From contig NZ_CP013940.1 in NCBI RefSeq assembly GCF_001277215.2, positions 2,046,001 to 2,110,000 of the forward strand: a DNA stretch of 64,000 nucleotides, written 5' to 3'. Within the stretch, counting starts at the first letter, position 1; each line of letters opens with the position of its first letter. This document shows, piece after piece, positions 32,759 to 40,591 of the stretch. Origin of the DNA: Cronobacter malonaticus LMG 23826 (GTDB taxonomy: Bacteria > Pseudomonadota > Gammaproteobacteria > Enterobacterales > Enterobacteriaceae). Made by a program: the position numbers and the translations under genes. The notes beneath the pieces are model-generated. The model was not told the DNA's origin. It was given only the letters and a program-made list of their open reading frames with translations, and did not search any database.

Positions 32759-33119
32759 CGGCTCTCCTCGCCTCATTCACCGCACACAAACCGCCATTAT
32801 CCCGGTTTGCTGTGACAAATCGCCATAATTTTCCATAACAAAGGACGTTTTCTCGTCGAATTTGGGTTATCGCGCATACAACAACCCTGACACTTTTGCG
32901 GGCTAATCCGTTCTGGTTCACACCCTTACTGGTAGGCTTTGCGAAGCCCCCGGTTTGCGGTTAGGATGCTGCGCCATGTTTTGTCTTATCCGCACAACAT
33001 AATCACAGGAAAGACGAACATTTGCCGTACAAAAAACCAGCGCAGGCAAACGTTTGGTTGGTATACGGCGGTCGGTTATTTTGGCTCGTTCAGGTTCAGA
33101 CAGGACTACAGGAAAACCA

Positions 33120-34577
33120 ATGAAAACAACGAAGCAAAACGCGGCTGAGCATCGCGCCGCGAAACGACGCTGGTTGAACTCTCATGAAGAGGGTTATCAC
33201 AAAGCGATGGGCAACCGTCAGGTGCAGATGATAGCCATTGGCGGCGCTATCGGCACCGGTCTGTTTTTAGGTGCGGGCGCGCGTCTCCAGGCGGCCGGGC
33301 CGTCGCTGGCGCTGGTCTATCTGGTGTGCGGCATCTTCTCTTTCTTCATTCTTCGCGCGCTCGGCGAATTAGTGCTCCACCGCCCGTCGAGCGGCAGTTT
33401 TGTCTCTTACGCCCGTGAGTTTCTCGGCGAGAAAGCCTCCTACGTGGCGGGCTGGATGTATTTCGTCAACTGGGCGATGACCGGTATCGTCGATATCACC
33501 GCCGTGGCGCTCTATATGCACTACTGGGGCGCGTTCGGCGATGTGCCGCAGTGGGTGTTTGCGCTCGGCGCGCTGGCGATTGTCGGCACCATGAACCTGA
33601 TTGGCGTGAAATGGTTCGCCGAAATGGAGTTCTGGTTCGCGCTCATTAAAGTGCTGGCTATCGTCGTGTTCCTGATTGTCGGCGTGGTATTTCTCGGCAC
33701 CGGCAAACCGCTCGACGGCAACGCAACCGGCTTCCATCTGATAACCGATAACGGCGGCCTGTTCCCGCACGGCCTGCTGCCGGCGCTGGTGCTGATTCAG
33801 GGCGTGGTCTTCGCCTTTGCGTCTATCGAGCTGGTGGGTACCGCCGCGGGCGAATGTAAAGATCCGCAGACCATGGTGCCGAAGGCGATTAACAGCGTTA
33901 TCTGGCGTATCGGCCTGTTCTACGTCGGCTCCGTGGTGCTGCTGGTGCTGCTGCTACCGTGGAACGCCTACCAGGCGGGTCAAAGCCCGTTCGTGACCTT
34001 CTTCTCTAAGCTTGGCGTGCCCTATATCGGCGACATCATGAATATGGTGGTGCTGACCGCGGCGCTCTCCAGCCTTAACTCGGGCCTCTATTCCACCGGG
34101 CGTATTCTGCGCTCGATGTCGATGGGCGGCTCCGCGCCGAAGTTTATGTCGAAGATGAGCAAATCCCAGGTGCCGTTCGCGGGCATCCTGGTGACGGTTT
34201 GCGTCTATATTGTCGGCGTCTTCCTGAACTATCTCGTGCCGTCGCAGGTGTTTGAGATTGTCCTGAATGTTGCATCTATCGGCATTATCTCTTCCTGGGC
34301 GTTTATCATGGTCTGCCAGATGCGCCTGCGCAAAGCCATCAAAGAAGGCAAAGCGGACGATGTCTCCTTCAAGCTGCCGGGCGCGCCGTTCACCTCCTGG
34401 CTGACGCTGCTGTTCCTGGCCGCGGTTGTCGTACTGATGGCGTTCGACTACCCGAACGGCACCTTTACCGTGGCCTCCATTCCGGTGCTCGCTATTCTGC
34501 TCATTGTGGGCTGGTTTGGCGTGCGTAAGCGCGTGGCAGAGATCCACAGCACCGCGCCGCAACCGCATCAGGATTAA
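33120..34577 (+). CDS. ansP: L-asparagine permease AnsP
   Basis: A 485-residue amino acid:proton symporter of the APC family with twelve predicted helices. H-E-E-G-Y-H-K-A-M-G-N-R-Q and I-G-G-A-I-G-T-G-L-F-L-G are identical to E. coli AnsP in my recall, and most of the protein is near identical; it lacks the long acidic tail of the E. coli protein. Start at 33120 with AGGA upstream; the 22-codon extension is unlikely. The 361-bp gap upstream (32759-33119) is AT-richer and shared with ampC; no gene was found there. Confidence 0.95.
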   Translation: MKTTKQNAAEHRAAKRRWLNSHEEGYHKAMGNRQVQMIAIGGAIGTGLFLGAGARLQAAGPSLALVYLVCGIFSFFILRALGELVLHRPSSGSFVSYAREFLGEKASYVAGWMYFVNWAMTGIVDITAVALYMHYWGAFGDVPQWVFALGALAIVGTMNLIGVKWFAEMEFWFALIKVLAIVVFLIVGVVFLGTGKPLDGNATGFHLITDNGGLFPHGLLPALVLIQGVVFAFASIELVGTAAGECKDPQTMVPKAINSVIWRIGLFYVGSVVLLVLLLPWNAYQAGQSPFVTFFSKLGVPYIGDIMNMVVLTAALSSLNSGLYSTGRILRSMSMGGSAPKFMSKMSKSQVPFAGILVTVCVYIVGVFLNYLVPSQVFEIVLNVASIGIISSWAFIMVCQMRLRKAIKEGKADDVSFKLPGAPFTSWLTLLFLAAVVVLMAFDYPNGTFTVASIPVLAILLIVGWFGVRKRVAEIHSTAPQPHQD

Positions 34578-34591
34578 ATAGCGTGTTGTGA

Positions 34592-34617
34592 AAAGGAGCC
34601 GTAAGGCTCCTTTTTTT
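34592..34617 (+). terminator. terminator after ansP
   Basis: Stem AAAGGAGCC/GGCTCCTTT with a 4-base GTAA loop followed by a T-run. Confidence 0.9.
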
Positions 34618-34699
34618 ATGCGTACTATTACTGGTAGCTTGTCCGAAACGCCGCAGCGCTTCACGCTATGGCGCTGCATTACGTCTACAAGGAACCGTT

Positions 34700-35461
34700 A
34701 TGAAACCTGCAATCCGCCGCGTGCTGGCCCTGGCGCCGCTCTGTGTGGCGCTCAGCGCCGCCGCCGTCACGCCGAAGCCGCCTTACTTTAATCATAAAGA
34801 CTGGAGCATGGTCTGCGATAACACCGGCACCTGCCGCGTCGATGCCTACGAGGCCGGTGCCAGCGCCGTACTGCTGAAAATGGATGACGTGCAGGGACGC
34901 ATCGGCACGCCCGGTGCCCTCATGAAAAAGGGCAATAAGCCGGAAAGCGCGGTGCCTGCGCCGATCGCCGCCCCGGTGATTAACGCCGCCGCCGTTAGCG
35001 ACGCAAAGCCCACTACGCTTACCGGCGCGGCGCTCGCCACGCTGCTACCGCGTCTTGAAGCCACCAAACTCGACGGCGACAGCTGCGACGGGCTGACGGA
35101 TGAAACGCTGCGTAACGAGCCGGTGACCGTCACGCCATTAAGCAATGACAAAGCGCTGATCTCGGCGACCTGCTGGCGCGCGGCCTATAACGAAGGCGAA
35201 GGCTACTGGGTGATTGACGAGGCGCTGAAAGGCAAGCCAACGCTGATAACGCTTATCGGCAACGATTACCACAATGGCGTTATCACTTCCGTACAGCGCG
35301 GGCGCGGCATTGGCGACTGCATGGGCGGCGCAAACTGGACGTGGAATGGTGAAACATTCATTCAGAGTGAAGACTACACCACCGGCGAATGCCGCCTTAT
35401 CCGCGCTGGCGGCACCTGGGAGATGCCGACGCTGGTCACGCAGGTCATTCCGGCAAAATAA
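34700..35461 (+). CDS. DUF1176 family exported protein, shortened
   Basis: A 253-residue protein with a signal peptide ending near A-L-S-A-A-A. K-D-W-S-M-V-C-D-N-T-G-T-C-R is the conserved N-terminal DUF1176 motif, and A-V-L-L-K-M-D-D-V-Q-G-R-I-G-T-P is a later family motif. As I recall, full-length members are near 340 residues and have a beta-rich segment of roughly 80-90 residues between these motifs; here they are joined through Y-E-A-G-A-S, suggesting an in-frame internal deletion. The C-terminal half with paired Cys looks intact. Function is unknown. Confidence 0.8.
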   Translation: MKPAIRRVLALAPLCVALSAAAVTPKPPYFNHKDWSMVCDNTGTCRVDAYEAGASAVLLKMDDVQGRIGTPGALMKKGNKPESAVPAPIAAPVINAAAVSDAKPTTLTGAALATLLPRLEATKLDGDSCDGLTDETLRNEPVTVTPLSNDKALISATCWRAAYNEGEGYWVIDEALKGKPTLITLIGNDYHNGVITSVQRGRGIGDCMGGANWTWNGETFIQSEDYTTGECRLIRAGGTWEMPTLVTQVIPAK

Positions 35462-35465
35462 TCAC

Positions 35466-35490
35466 AGCGGGCGACGGCCCGCTTTTTTTA
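35466..35490 (+). terminator. terminator after the DUF1176 gene
   Basis: Stem AGCGGGC/GCCCGCT with a GACG loop followed by seven T. Confidence 0.85.
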
Positions 35491-35635
35491 TTTCCGGCAA
35501 AGCTTCGCTAAAAAAAGCATTTATTTATTCGCGCTAAGTTATTCCAATAAACACTTTTCATTTTTAATCCCGCCCCTGCACGATAAAAGCCAGAACGATA
35601 TATCACCCTTCACTTTTATTATTAGCGGGATAGCC

Positions 35636-36634
35636 ATGAAAAAAATCACGGGGCGCGCCTGGCTCGGGCTGGCGTTAATGTCGGCTGCCGGACTGTCGCA
35701 GGCGGAAGGCAATATCAGTATCGCGCAGCAGTTCGGCATTGGTTATTTACTGCTGGATGTGGTGCGCGACCAGCAGCTTATCGAAAAAGAAGGCAAAAAA
35801 GAGGGGCTCGATATTAAGGTGGAGTGGCGCACGCTCTCCGGCGCTACCGCCATGAACGAAGCGCTGCTCTCGGGCGCGCTGGACGTCGCCTCGGCGGGCG
35901 TGCCGCCGCTCCTCACGCTTTGGGATCGCACCAAAGGCCGCCAGAACGTCAAAGCCATCGCGTCCCTCGGCTCGATGCCCAATTACCTGCTGAGTAATAA
36001 CCCGGCGGTCAAAAGCGTTCGCGATCTCACCGATAAAGACCGCATCGCCGTACCCGCGGCGGGCGTGGGCTTTCAGTCCCGCACGCTGCAAATCGAAACC
36101 GCCCGGCTTTATGGCAACGACGACTATAAGCGCTTTGATAAACTCAGCGTGAGCCTGCCGCACCCGGACGCCAGCGCGGCGCTTGTCGCCGGGAAGTCTG
36201 AAATCACCGCGCATTTCTCCAGCCCGCCGTTTCAGTATCAGGCGCTGGAGCACAGCAACGTGCATAAGATCCTGAGCTCCTACGATGTGCTGGGCGGCCC
36301 GGCCACCTTCAACGTGCTCTACGCCACCCAGAAATTCCACGATGACAACCCGAAAACGTACCGCGCGTTTTACCGGGCGTTAAGCGAGGCGGCAAAAATT
36401 ATCAACGCCGATAAAAAGGCGGCGGCCGTGGCCTATATCCGCACCGAAAAATCGCGTCTGCCGCAAGCGTTAGTCGAAAAAATTGTGAATGACCCGGAAA
36501 TTGATTTTACCGTCTCACCGCAACGCACTTTTATTTATGCCGAAAAGCTGCATGAGCTTGGCGTATTAAAAAATAAAGCCGACAGCTGGAAAGAGTATTT
36601 CTTTAACGAAGCCTGGGAAAACCCCGGCAGTTAA
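35636..36634 (+). CDS. ABC transporter periplasmic binding protein, NMT1/SsuA/TauA-like
   Basis: A 332-residue solute-binding protein with a signal peptide ending G-L-S-Q-A. L-L-S-G-A-L-D-V-A-S-A-G-V-P-P and K-A-I-A-S-L-G match the family of aliphatic sulfonate, taurine and nitrate binding proteins. It heads a four-gene operon with a TauD-type dioxygenase, an ATPase and a permease, so the ligand is probably a sulfonate or sulfate ester used as a sulfur source (inference). The exact ligand cannot be read from sequence. Confidence 0.9.
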   Translation: MKKITGRAWLGLALMSAAGLSQAEGNISIAQQFGIGYLLLDVVRDQQLIEKEGKKEGLDIKVEWRTLSGATAMNEALLSGALDVASAGVPPLLTLWDRTKGRQNVKAIASLGSMPNYLLSNNPAVKSVRDLTDKDRIAVPAAGVGFQSRTLQIETARLYGNDDYKRFDKLSVSLPHPDASAALVAGKSEITAHFSSPPFQYQALEHSNVHKILSSYDVLGGPATFNVLYATQKFHDDNPKTYRAFYRALSEAAKIINADKKAAAVAYIRTEKSRLPQALVEKIVNDPEIDFTVSPQRTFIYAEKLHELGVLKNKADSWKEYFFNEAWENPGS

Positions 36635-36662
36635 TTCACCTGCGACGATAAAGGAAAAACAG

Positions 36663-37547
36663 ATGACCACAACGCTCAACGCCACGCCGGTTGCCGCGCA
36701 GCCATTTACCATTACGCCTTTCGCACGCCTCGGCGCGGAAATTACCGGGCTGGATCTGCGCCTGCCGGTTAATAACGCCGACTTTGCGCGCATTCATCAG
36801 GCGCATCTCGACCATCACGTGGTGGTGTTCCGCGACCAGAAGATCACGCCGCGTCAGCAGATCGATTTCAGCCGCCGCTTCGGGCCGCTGCAAATCCATG
36901 TGCTGAAGCAGTTCCTGTTGCCTGACCACCCGGAAATCCTCATCGTCTCGAACATTATTGAGAACGGCCAGCCGATTGGTCTTGGCGATGCCGGTAAATT
37001 CTGGCACTCGGATCTTTCGTATAAAACGCTGCCAAGCCTCGGCTCCATGCTCTATGCGCAGGAGCTCCCGGAGGAAGGCGGCGACACGCTGTTTGCCGAT
37101 ATGGAGCTGGCGTATGAAACGCTGCCCGCCGAACTGAAGCGCGCGATAGAGGGCAAAAAGGCGGTGCACTCCTACACCGCGACCTACAGCCGCCCGAAAT
37201 TTGGCAGCCACTGGCGACCGCAACTGACGGAACAGCAGCTTGCCGAGGTGCAGGCGGTGTCGCATCCGGTGGTACGTACCCACCCGGAAACCGGGCGCAA
37301 AGCGCTGTTTGTCAGCGAAGGGTTCACCACGCATATCGAAGGGCTGCCGGAGGCAGAGAGCCGCGACATTCTGGAGGCGTTATGGGCCCACAGCGTGCGC
37401 CCGGAGCATATCTACCGCCACCAGTGGCAAACGGGCGACATGGTGTTCTGGGATAACCGTTCGCTGATCCATCTCGCGACCGGCTGCCCGGCGCACCTGC
37501 GCCGCAAACTCTATCGCACCACCATCGAAGGCGACGCGCCATTTTAA
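36663..37547 (+). CDS. TauD/TfdA family alpha-ketoglutarate-dependent dioxygenase
   Basis: A 294-residue Fe(II)/2-oxoglutarate dioxygenase. The iron facial triad is complete: His115 and Asp117 in W-H-S-D-L and His270 in S-L-I-H-L-A-T-G. The 2-oxoglutarate-binding Arg is in L-R-R-K-L-Y-R-T-T near 285. Such enzymes hydroxylate the carbon next to sulfur in taurine or alkylsulfates, releasing sulfite or sulfate. It lies between the binding protein and the ATPase of one operon; the usual tauABCD order places tauD last. TauD, AtsK-like or another specificity cannot be separated by eye. Confidence 0.92.
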   Translation: MTTTLNATPVAAQPFTITPFARLGAEITGLDLRLPVNNADFARIHQAHLDHHVVVFRDQKITPRQQIDFSRRFGPLQIHVLKQFLLPDHPEILIVSNIIENGQPIGLGDAGKFWHSDLSYKTLPSLGSMLYAQELPEEGGDTLFADMELAYETLPAELKRAIEGKKAVHSYTATYSRPKFGSHWRPQLTEQQLAEVQAVSHPVVRTHPETGRKALFVSEGFTTHIEGLPEAESRDILEALWAHSVRPEHIYRHQWQTGDMVFWDNRSLIHLATGCPAHLRRKLYRTTIEGDAPF

Positions 37548-37558
37548 CGGAGGCAGCC

Positions 37559-38401
37559 ATGCAGAATGCACAGACCAATGGCCCGCTGCTGCGTCTCGAC
37601 GCGCTGAGCCTGGAGTACCGCACCCGGGAAAGCCGCGTTCGCGCGGCGCATGAGGTCTCTTTTGACGTCTGGCCCGGCGACCGGTTCATCCTGCTCGGCC
37701 CGTCCGGCTGCGGCAAGTCGAGCCTGCTGAAAGCCATCGGCGGGTTCCTGGCACCCGTGAGCGGCACCATTCGCCTTGAAGGTGACGTTGTCACTAAACC
37801 AGGACCTGAGCGCATGATGGTGTTTCAGGAATTTGACCAGCTACCGCCCTGGAAAACTGTGCTGGAAAACGTCATGTTCCCGCTCGTGGCGAGCCGTCAG
37901 GCCAGCAAAGCCGAAGCGCGCGAGCGCGCGATGCACTTTTTGAATAAAGTGGGGCTTGCTGCCTTTGCCGACGCGCTGCCGCATATGCTCTCCGGCGGCA
38001 TGAAGCAGCGCGTGGCCATCGCCCGCGCGCTGGCGATGAAGCCGAAAATTCTGCTGATGGATGAGCCGTTCGCGGCGCTGGATGCCCTGACGCGCCGCCA
38101 TATGCAGGAAGAGTTGCTGGAACTCTGGGAGGACGCCGGCTTTACGCTGCTCTTCGTAACCCACTCTATTGAAGAAGCGCTGATGGTCGGCAGCCGTATT
38201 CTGGTGCTCTCGCCGCATCCGGGCCAGGTGCGCGCGGAGATCAACTGCCACCAGTTTGGCATGAATGACGCTGCAAGCCCGGCGTTTGCGCAGGCTGCCC
38301 GCCACATTCATGACCTGTTGTTTCCTGTTAATACCACCCAACCGGCGAAGGAGACCCGCTATGGCGCGACTGCCCCCCGTCCGTCCCGAGTATCAGCGTG
38401 A
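37559..38401 (+). CDS. ABC transporter ATPase, SsuB/TauB-like
   Basis: A 280-residue ATP-binding subunit. Walker A G-P-S-G-C-G-K-S, Q-loop F-Q-E-F-D-Q-L, signature L-S-G-G-M-K-Q-R, Walker B I-L-L-M-D-E-P-F-A-A-L-D and the H-loop T-H-S-I-E-E-A are all present. It powers the adjacent permease. GGAGG RBS 11 bases after the dioxygenase stop; the 3' end overlaps the permease gene by 41 bases, so translation is coupled. Confidence 0.95.
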   Translation: MQNAQTNGPLLRLDALSLEYRTRESRVRAAHEVSFDVWPGDRFILLGPSGCGKSSLLKAIGGFLAPVSGTIRLEGDVVTKPGPERMMVFQEFDQLPPWKTVLENVMFPLVASRQASKAEARERAMHFLNKVGLAAFADALPHMLSGGMKQRVAIARALAMKPKILLMDEPFAALDALTRRHMQEELLELWEDAGFTLLFVTHSIEEALMVGSRILVLSPHPGQVRAEINCHQFGMNDAASPAFAQAARHIHDLLFPVNTTQPAKETRYGATAPRPSRVSA

Positions 38402-39227
38402 AACCGCGCTCCCCGGCGCGCTGCCGCTGGACACGCCGCTGCCGCTCACCACCCGGCTGTGGAACCAGACCTGGGTACGCAAAACGCTGCTGGTCATTTT
38501 GCTGCTCGCCCTCTGGGAAGGCGTGGCGCGTATTCAGAATAACGATCTGATGCTGCCGGGGTTCTGGCAAACGCTGCGCGCCTTCAGCGAAGATATGCAC
38601 AGCGGCGAGCTGCCAGAGAAAATCATCAACTCGCTCGGCACGCTGTTAAAAGGCTATGCCATTGGCAGCGTGCTGGCGCTGGTGTTCAGCGCACTGGCAA
38701 TTTCCACACGGCTGGGGCGAGACTTGCTCAGTACGCTGACCGCCATGTTTAACCCGCTGCCCGCGATCGCCCTGCTGCCGCTGGCGCTGCTCTGGTTCGG
38801 GCTTGGTCAGGGGAGCCTGATTTTTGTGCTGGTGCACTCGGTGATGTGGCCGATTGCGCTCAATACGTGGTCGGGGTTTCAGAGCGTGCCGGAAACCTTA
38901 CGGATGGCCGGGCGAAACTACGGGCTGAACGGCCCGCGGCTGGTGCTCAATATTCTGATTCCGGCGGCGCTGCCGTCGATTATCTCCGGGCTGAAAATTG
39001 GCTGGGCGTTCGCCTGGCGCACGCTTATCGCCGCCGAACTGGTGTTTGGCGCCTCAAGCGGCGACGGCGGGCTGGGCTGGTATATTTTCCAGAACCGTAA
39101 CGAGCTGTTTACCGACCGGGTTTTCGCCGGGCTGGCGACAGTGATCATCATCGGGCTGCTGGTGGAAGGTCTGGTGTTCGCCACGCTGGAAAAAGCCACG
39201 GTGCGCCGCTGGGGAATGCAACGTTAA
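38361..39227 (+). CDS. ABC transporter permease, SsuC/TauC-like
   Basis: A 288-residue inner-membrane permease with about six helices and the EAA-type cytoplasmic loop (A-G-R-N-Y-G-L-N-G-P-R then I-L-I-P-A-A-L-P-S). The ATG at 38361 has GGAG seven bases upstream and lies inside the ATPase gene. It closes the sulfonate-type operon and is followed by a strong terminator shared with yncE. Confidence 0.93.
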   Translation: MARLPPVRPEYQRETALPGALPLDTPLPLTTRLWNQTWVRKTLLVILLLALWEGVARIQNNDLMLPGFWQTLRAFSEDMHSGELPEKIINSLGTLLKGYAIGSVLALVFSALAISTRLGRDLLSTLTAMFNPLPAIALLPLALLWFGLGQGSLIFVLVHSVMWPIALNTWSGFQSVPETLRMAGRNYGLNGPRLVLNILIPAALPSIISGLKIGWAFAWRTLIAAELVFGASSGDGGLGWYIFQNRNELFTDRVFAGLATVIIIGLLVEGLVFATLEKATVRRWGMQR

Positions 39228-39231
39228 AAAA

Positions 39232-39257
39232 GCCCCGCCAGCGCGGGGCCATTTTTT
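39232..39257. terminator. bidirectional terminator between the permease gene and yncE
   Basis: Stem GCCCCGC/GCGGGGC with a 4-base loop, A-run before and T-run after, between convergent genes; it touches the yncE stop. Confidence 0.85.
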
Positions 39258-40314
39258 ACAGCGCGATGCGGATAACATCATCCGGGCTGCTGGCTTCCTG
39301 CTGACGGCTGGAGGCCTGCTTCACCGTAACAAACAGCGTTTTACCATCTGGCGAAAGCGCCAGGCTGTTCGGGTGTACCGGCGTCTTAACGGTTTTGGTG
39401 ACAGTGTAACCTTTAGCGTCAATCACGCTGATGCTGCCCGCCTCGCGGTGCGTCAGATAGACCTCGTTACGTACCGGGTTGAACAGCACCGCAAGCGCGT
39501 TCGGTGTCTCGATGGTTTTGATAACGTTACCGGTGCGGGTATCCACCACGAGCAGCTGCGGCTGTTTTGAATCCGCCACAAACGCGCGATGGTTAGCGGT
39601 ATCCAGACTCAGGTTAATAAAGAAGTGCTCTTTACCGTCGTCAGCGAGCTTTTTGCGCGACAGAATTTTATTGGTCGCAGTGTCGATAGTAATAAATTCG
39701 CCATCGGCATTGGTGGTGTACAGACGCTTCGCAGCCGCGTCGAGCGCCAGCCCGGCGCTGAACTTACCAAGGCCGCTAATGCTCGCGCGGTGTTTCACCG
39801 TCTCGCCATCCACCACCCAGATCTCGCTCTCATTACCGATACCGCCGATATAAACGGTATTGGTGTTTTCATCGACCACCAGCTCGCGCGGCTGCAATGG
39901 CTTCACGCTTTCTGAACGCACGCGCCCATCAAGCACCAGACGCCCTTTCACATCGCCGGTTTTCGCATCCACCGCCGTTACCGCGCCATTCACCGTATTA
40001 CCGAACCACAGTGTGTTGGTTTTGGTGTTAATCGCGGCACCGAACGGTTTGAGATCGTTATGAATGGTCTGGGTAACATCCAGCGTCGTCGGGTCGAGAC
40101 GGTAAATCACGCCGCCTTTATCCAGCTTGCGGCTCTGGGACGTGGCGACGAACAGCGCCTGCTCCGCCGGGCTGTAGGCCATTTCATACGCGCCTTTGCC
40201 GACCGGCTTGCGCAGCAACTCATCGGCCGCCTGCGTGGTGAACGTCGCAAACGTACCGGCGATAAACAGCGCGCCAAGCAGCGCGCGCGGCGTGGAAAGG
40301 TGACGTAACTGCAT
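39256..40314 (-). CDS. yncE: YncE, exported beta-propeller protein
   Basis: A 352-residue periplasmic seven-bladed beta-propeller (YVTN type) with a signal peptide ending T-T-Q-A-A. L-R-K-P-V-G-K-G-A-Y-E-M-A-Y-S, T-S-Q-S-R-K-L-D-K-G-G and the end S-P-D-D-V-I-R-I-A-L match E. coli YncE closely. The E. coli protein is iron-regulated and binds DNA in vitro; its role is unsettled. It is divergent from the TonB receptor yncD (pqqU) across a Fur-box-like site, as in E. coli. Confidence 0.95.
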   Translation of the reverse strand: MQLRHLSTPRALLGALFIAGTFATFTTQAADELLRKPVGKGAYEMAYSPAEQALFVATSQSRKLDKGGVIYRLDPTTLDVTQTIHNDLKPFGAAINTKTNTLWFGNTVNGAVTAVDAKTGDVKGRLVLDGRVRSESVKPLQPRELVVDENTNTVYIGGIGNESEIWVVDGETVKHRASISGLGKFSAGLALDAAAKRLYTTNADGEFITIDTATNKILSRKKLADDGKEHFFINLSLDTANHRAFVADSKQPQLLVVDTRTGNVIKTIETPNALAVLFNPVRNEVYLTHREAGSISVIDAKGYTVTKTVKTPVHPNSLALSPDGKTLFVTVKQASSRQQEASSPDDVIRIAL

Positions 40315-40409
40315 AAGAACTCCCTTTTAACCAAAACAAAATGGGTTGCATCACACTGGAACCAAAAGCAAAACGTTGCCCGATCGAGCCGTGGCGTTTT
40401 ATTATGGAT

Positions 40410-40431
40410 GAGAATAATAATCATTATTTTC
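40410..40431. promoter_or_regulatory. Fur box between yncE and yncD/pqqU
   Basis: GAGAATAATAATCATTATTTTC closely follows the Fur consensus built from NAT triplets (GATAATGATAATCATTATC), with inverted symmetry around AATAATCATTATT. It sits about 95 bases before yncE and 160 bases before the receptor gene. Iron repression of yncE is known in E. coli. Confidence 0.8.
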
Positions 40432-40591
40432 AGGATGGGAAGCCTTTTTACGGCTCGCTAAATACCAAGAGGCGGCTACACTTGCCAGAGTTAACGCAAC
40501 GTGCCGTTAAGTTTTTCAAAAATTTACACAACGTTTAATATTACCTCACAGATTTTATTGATTTTGTTACTTCCGGGACTTTGTAAACCGC

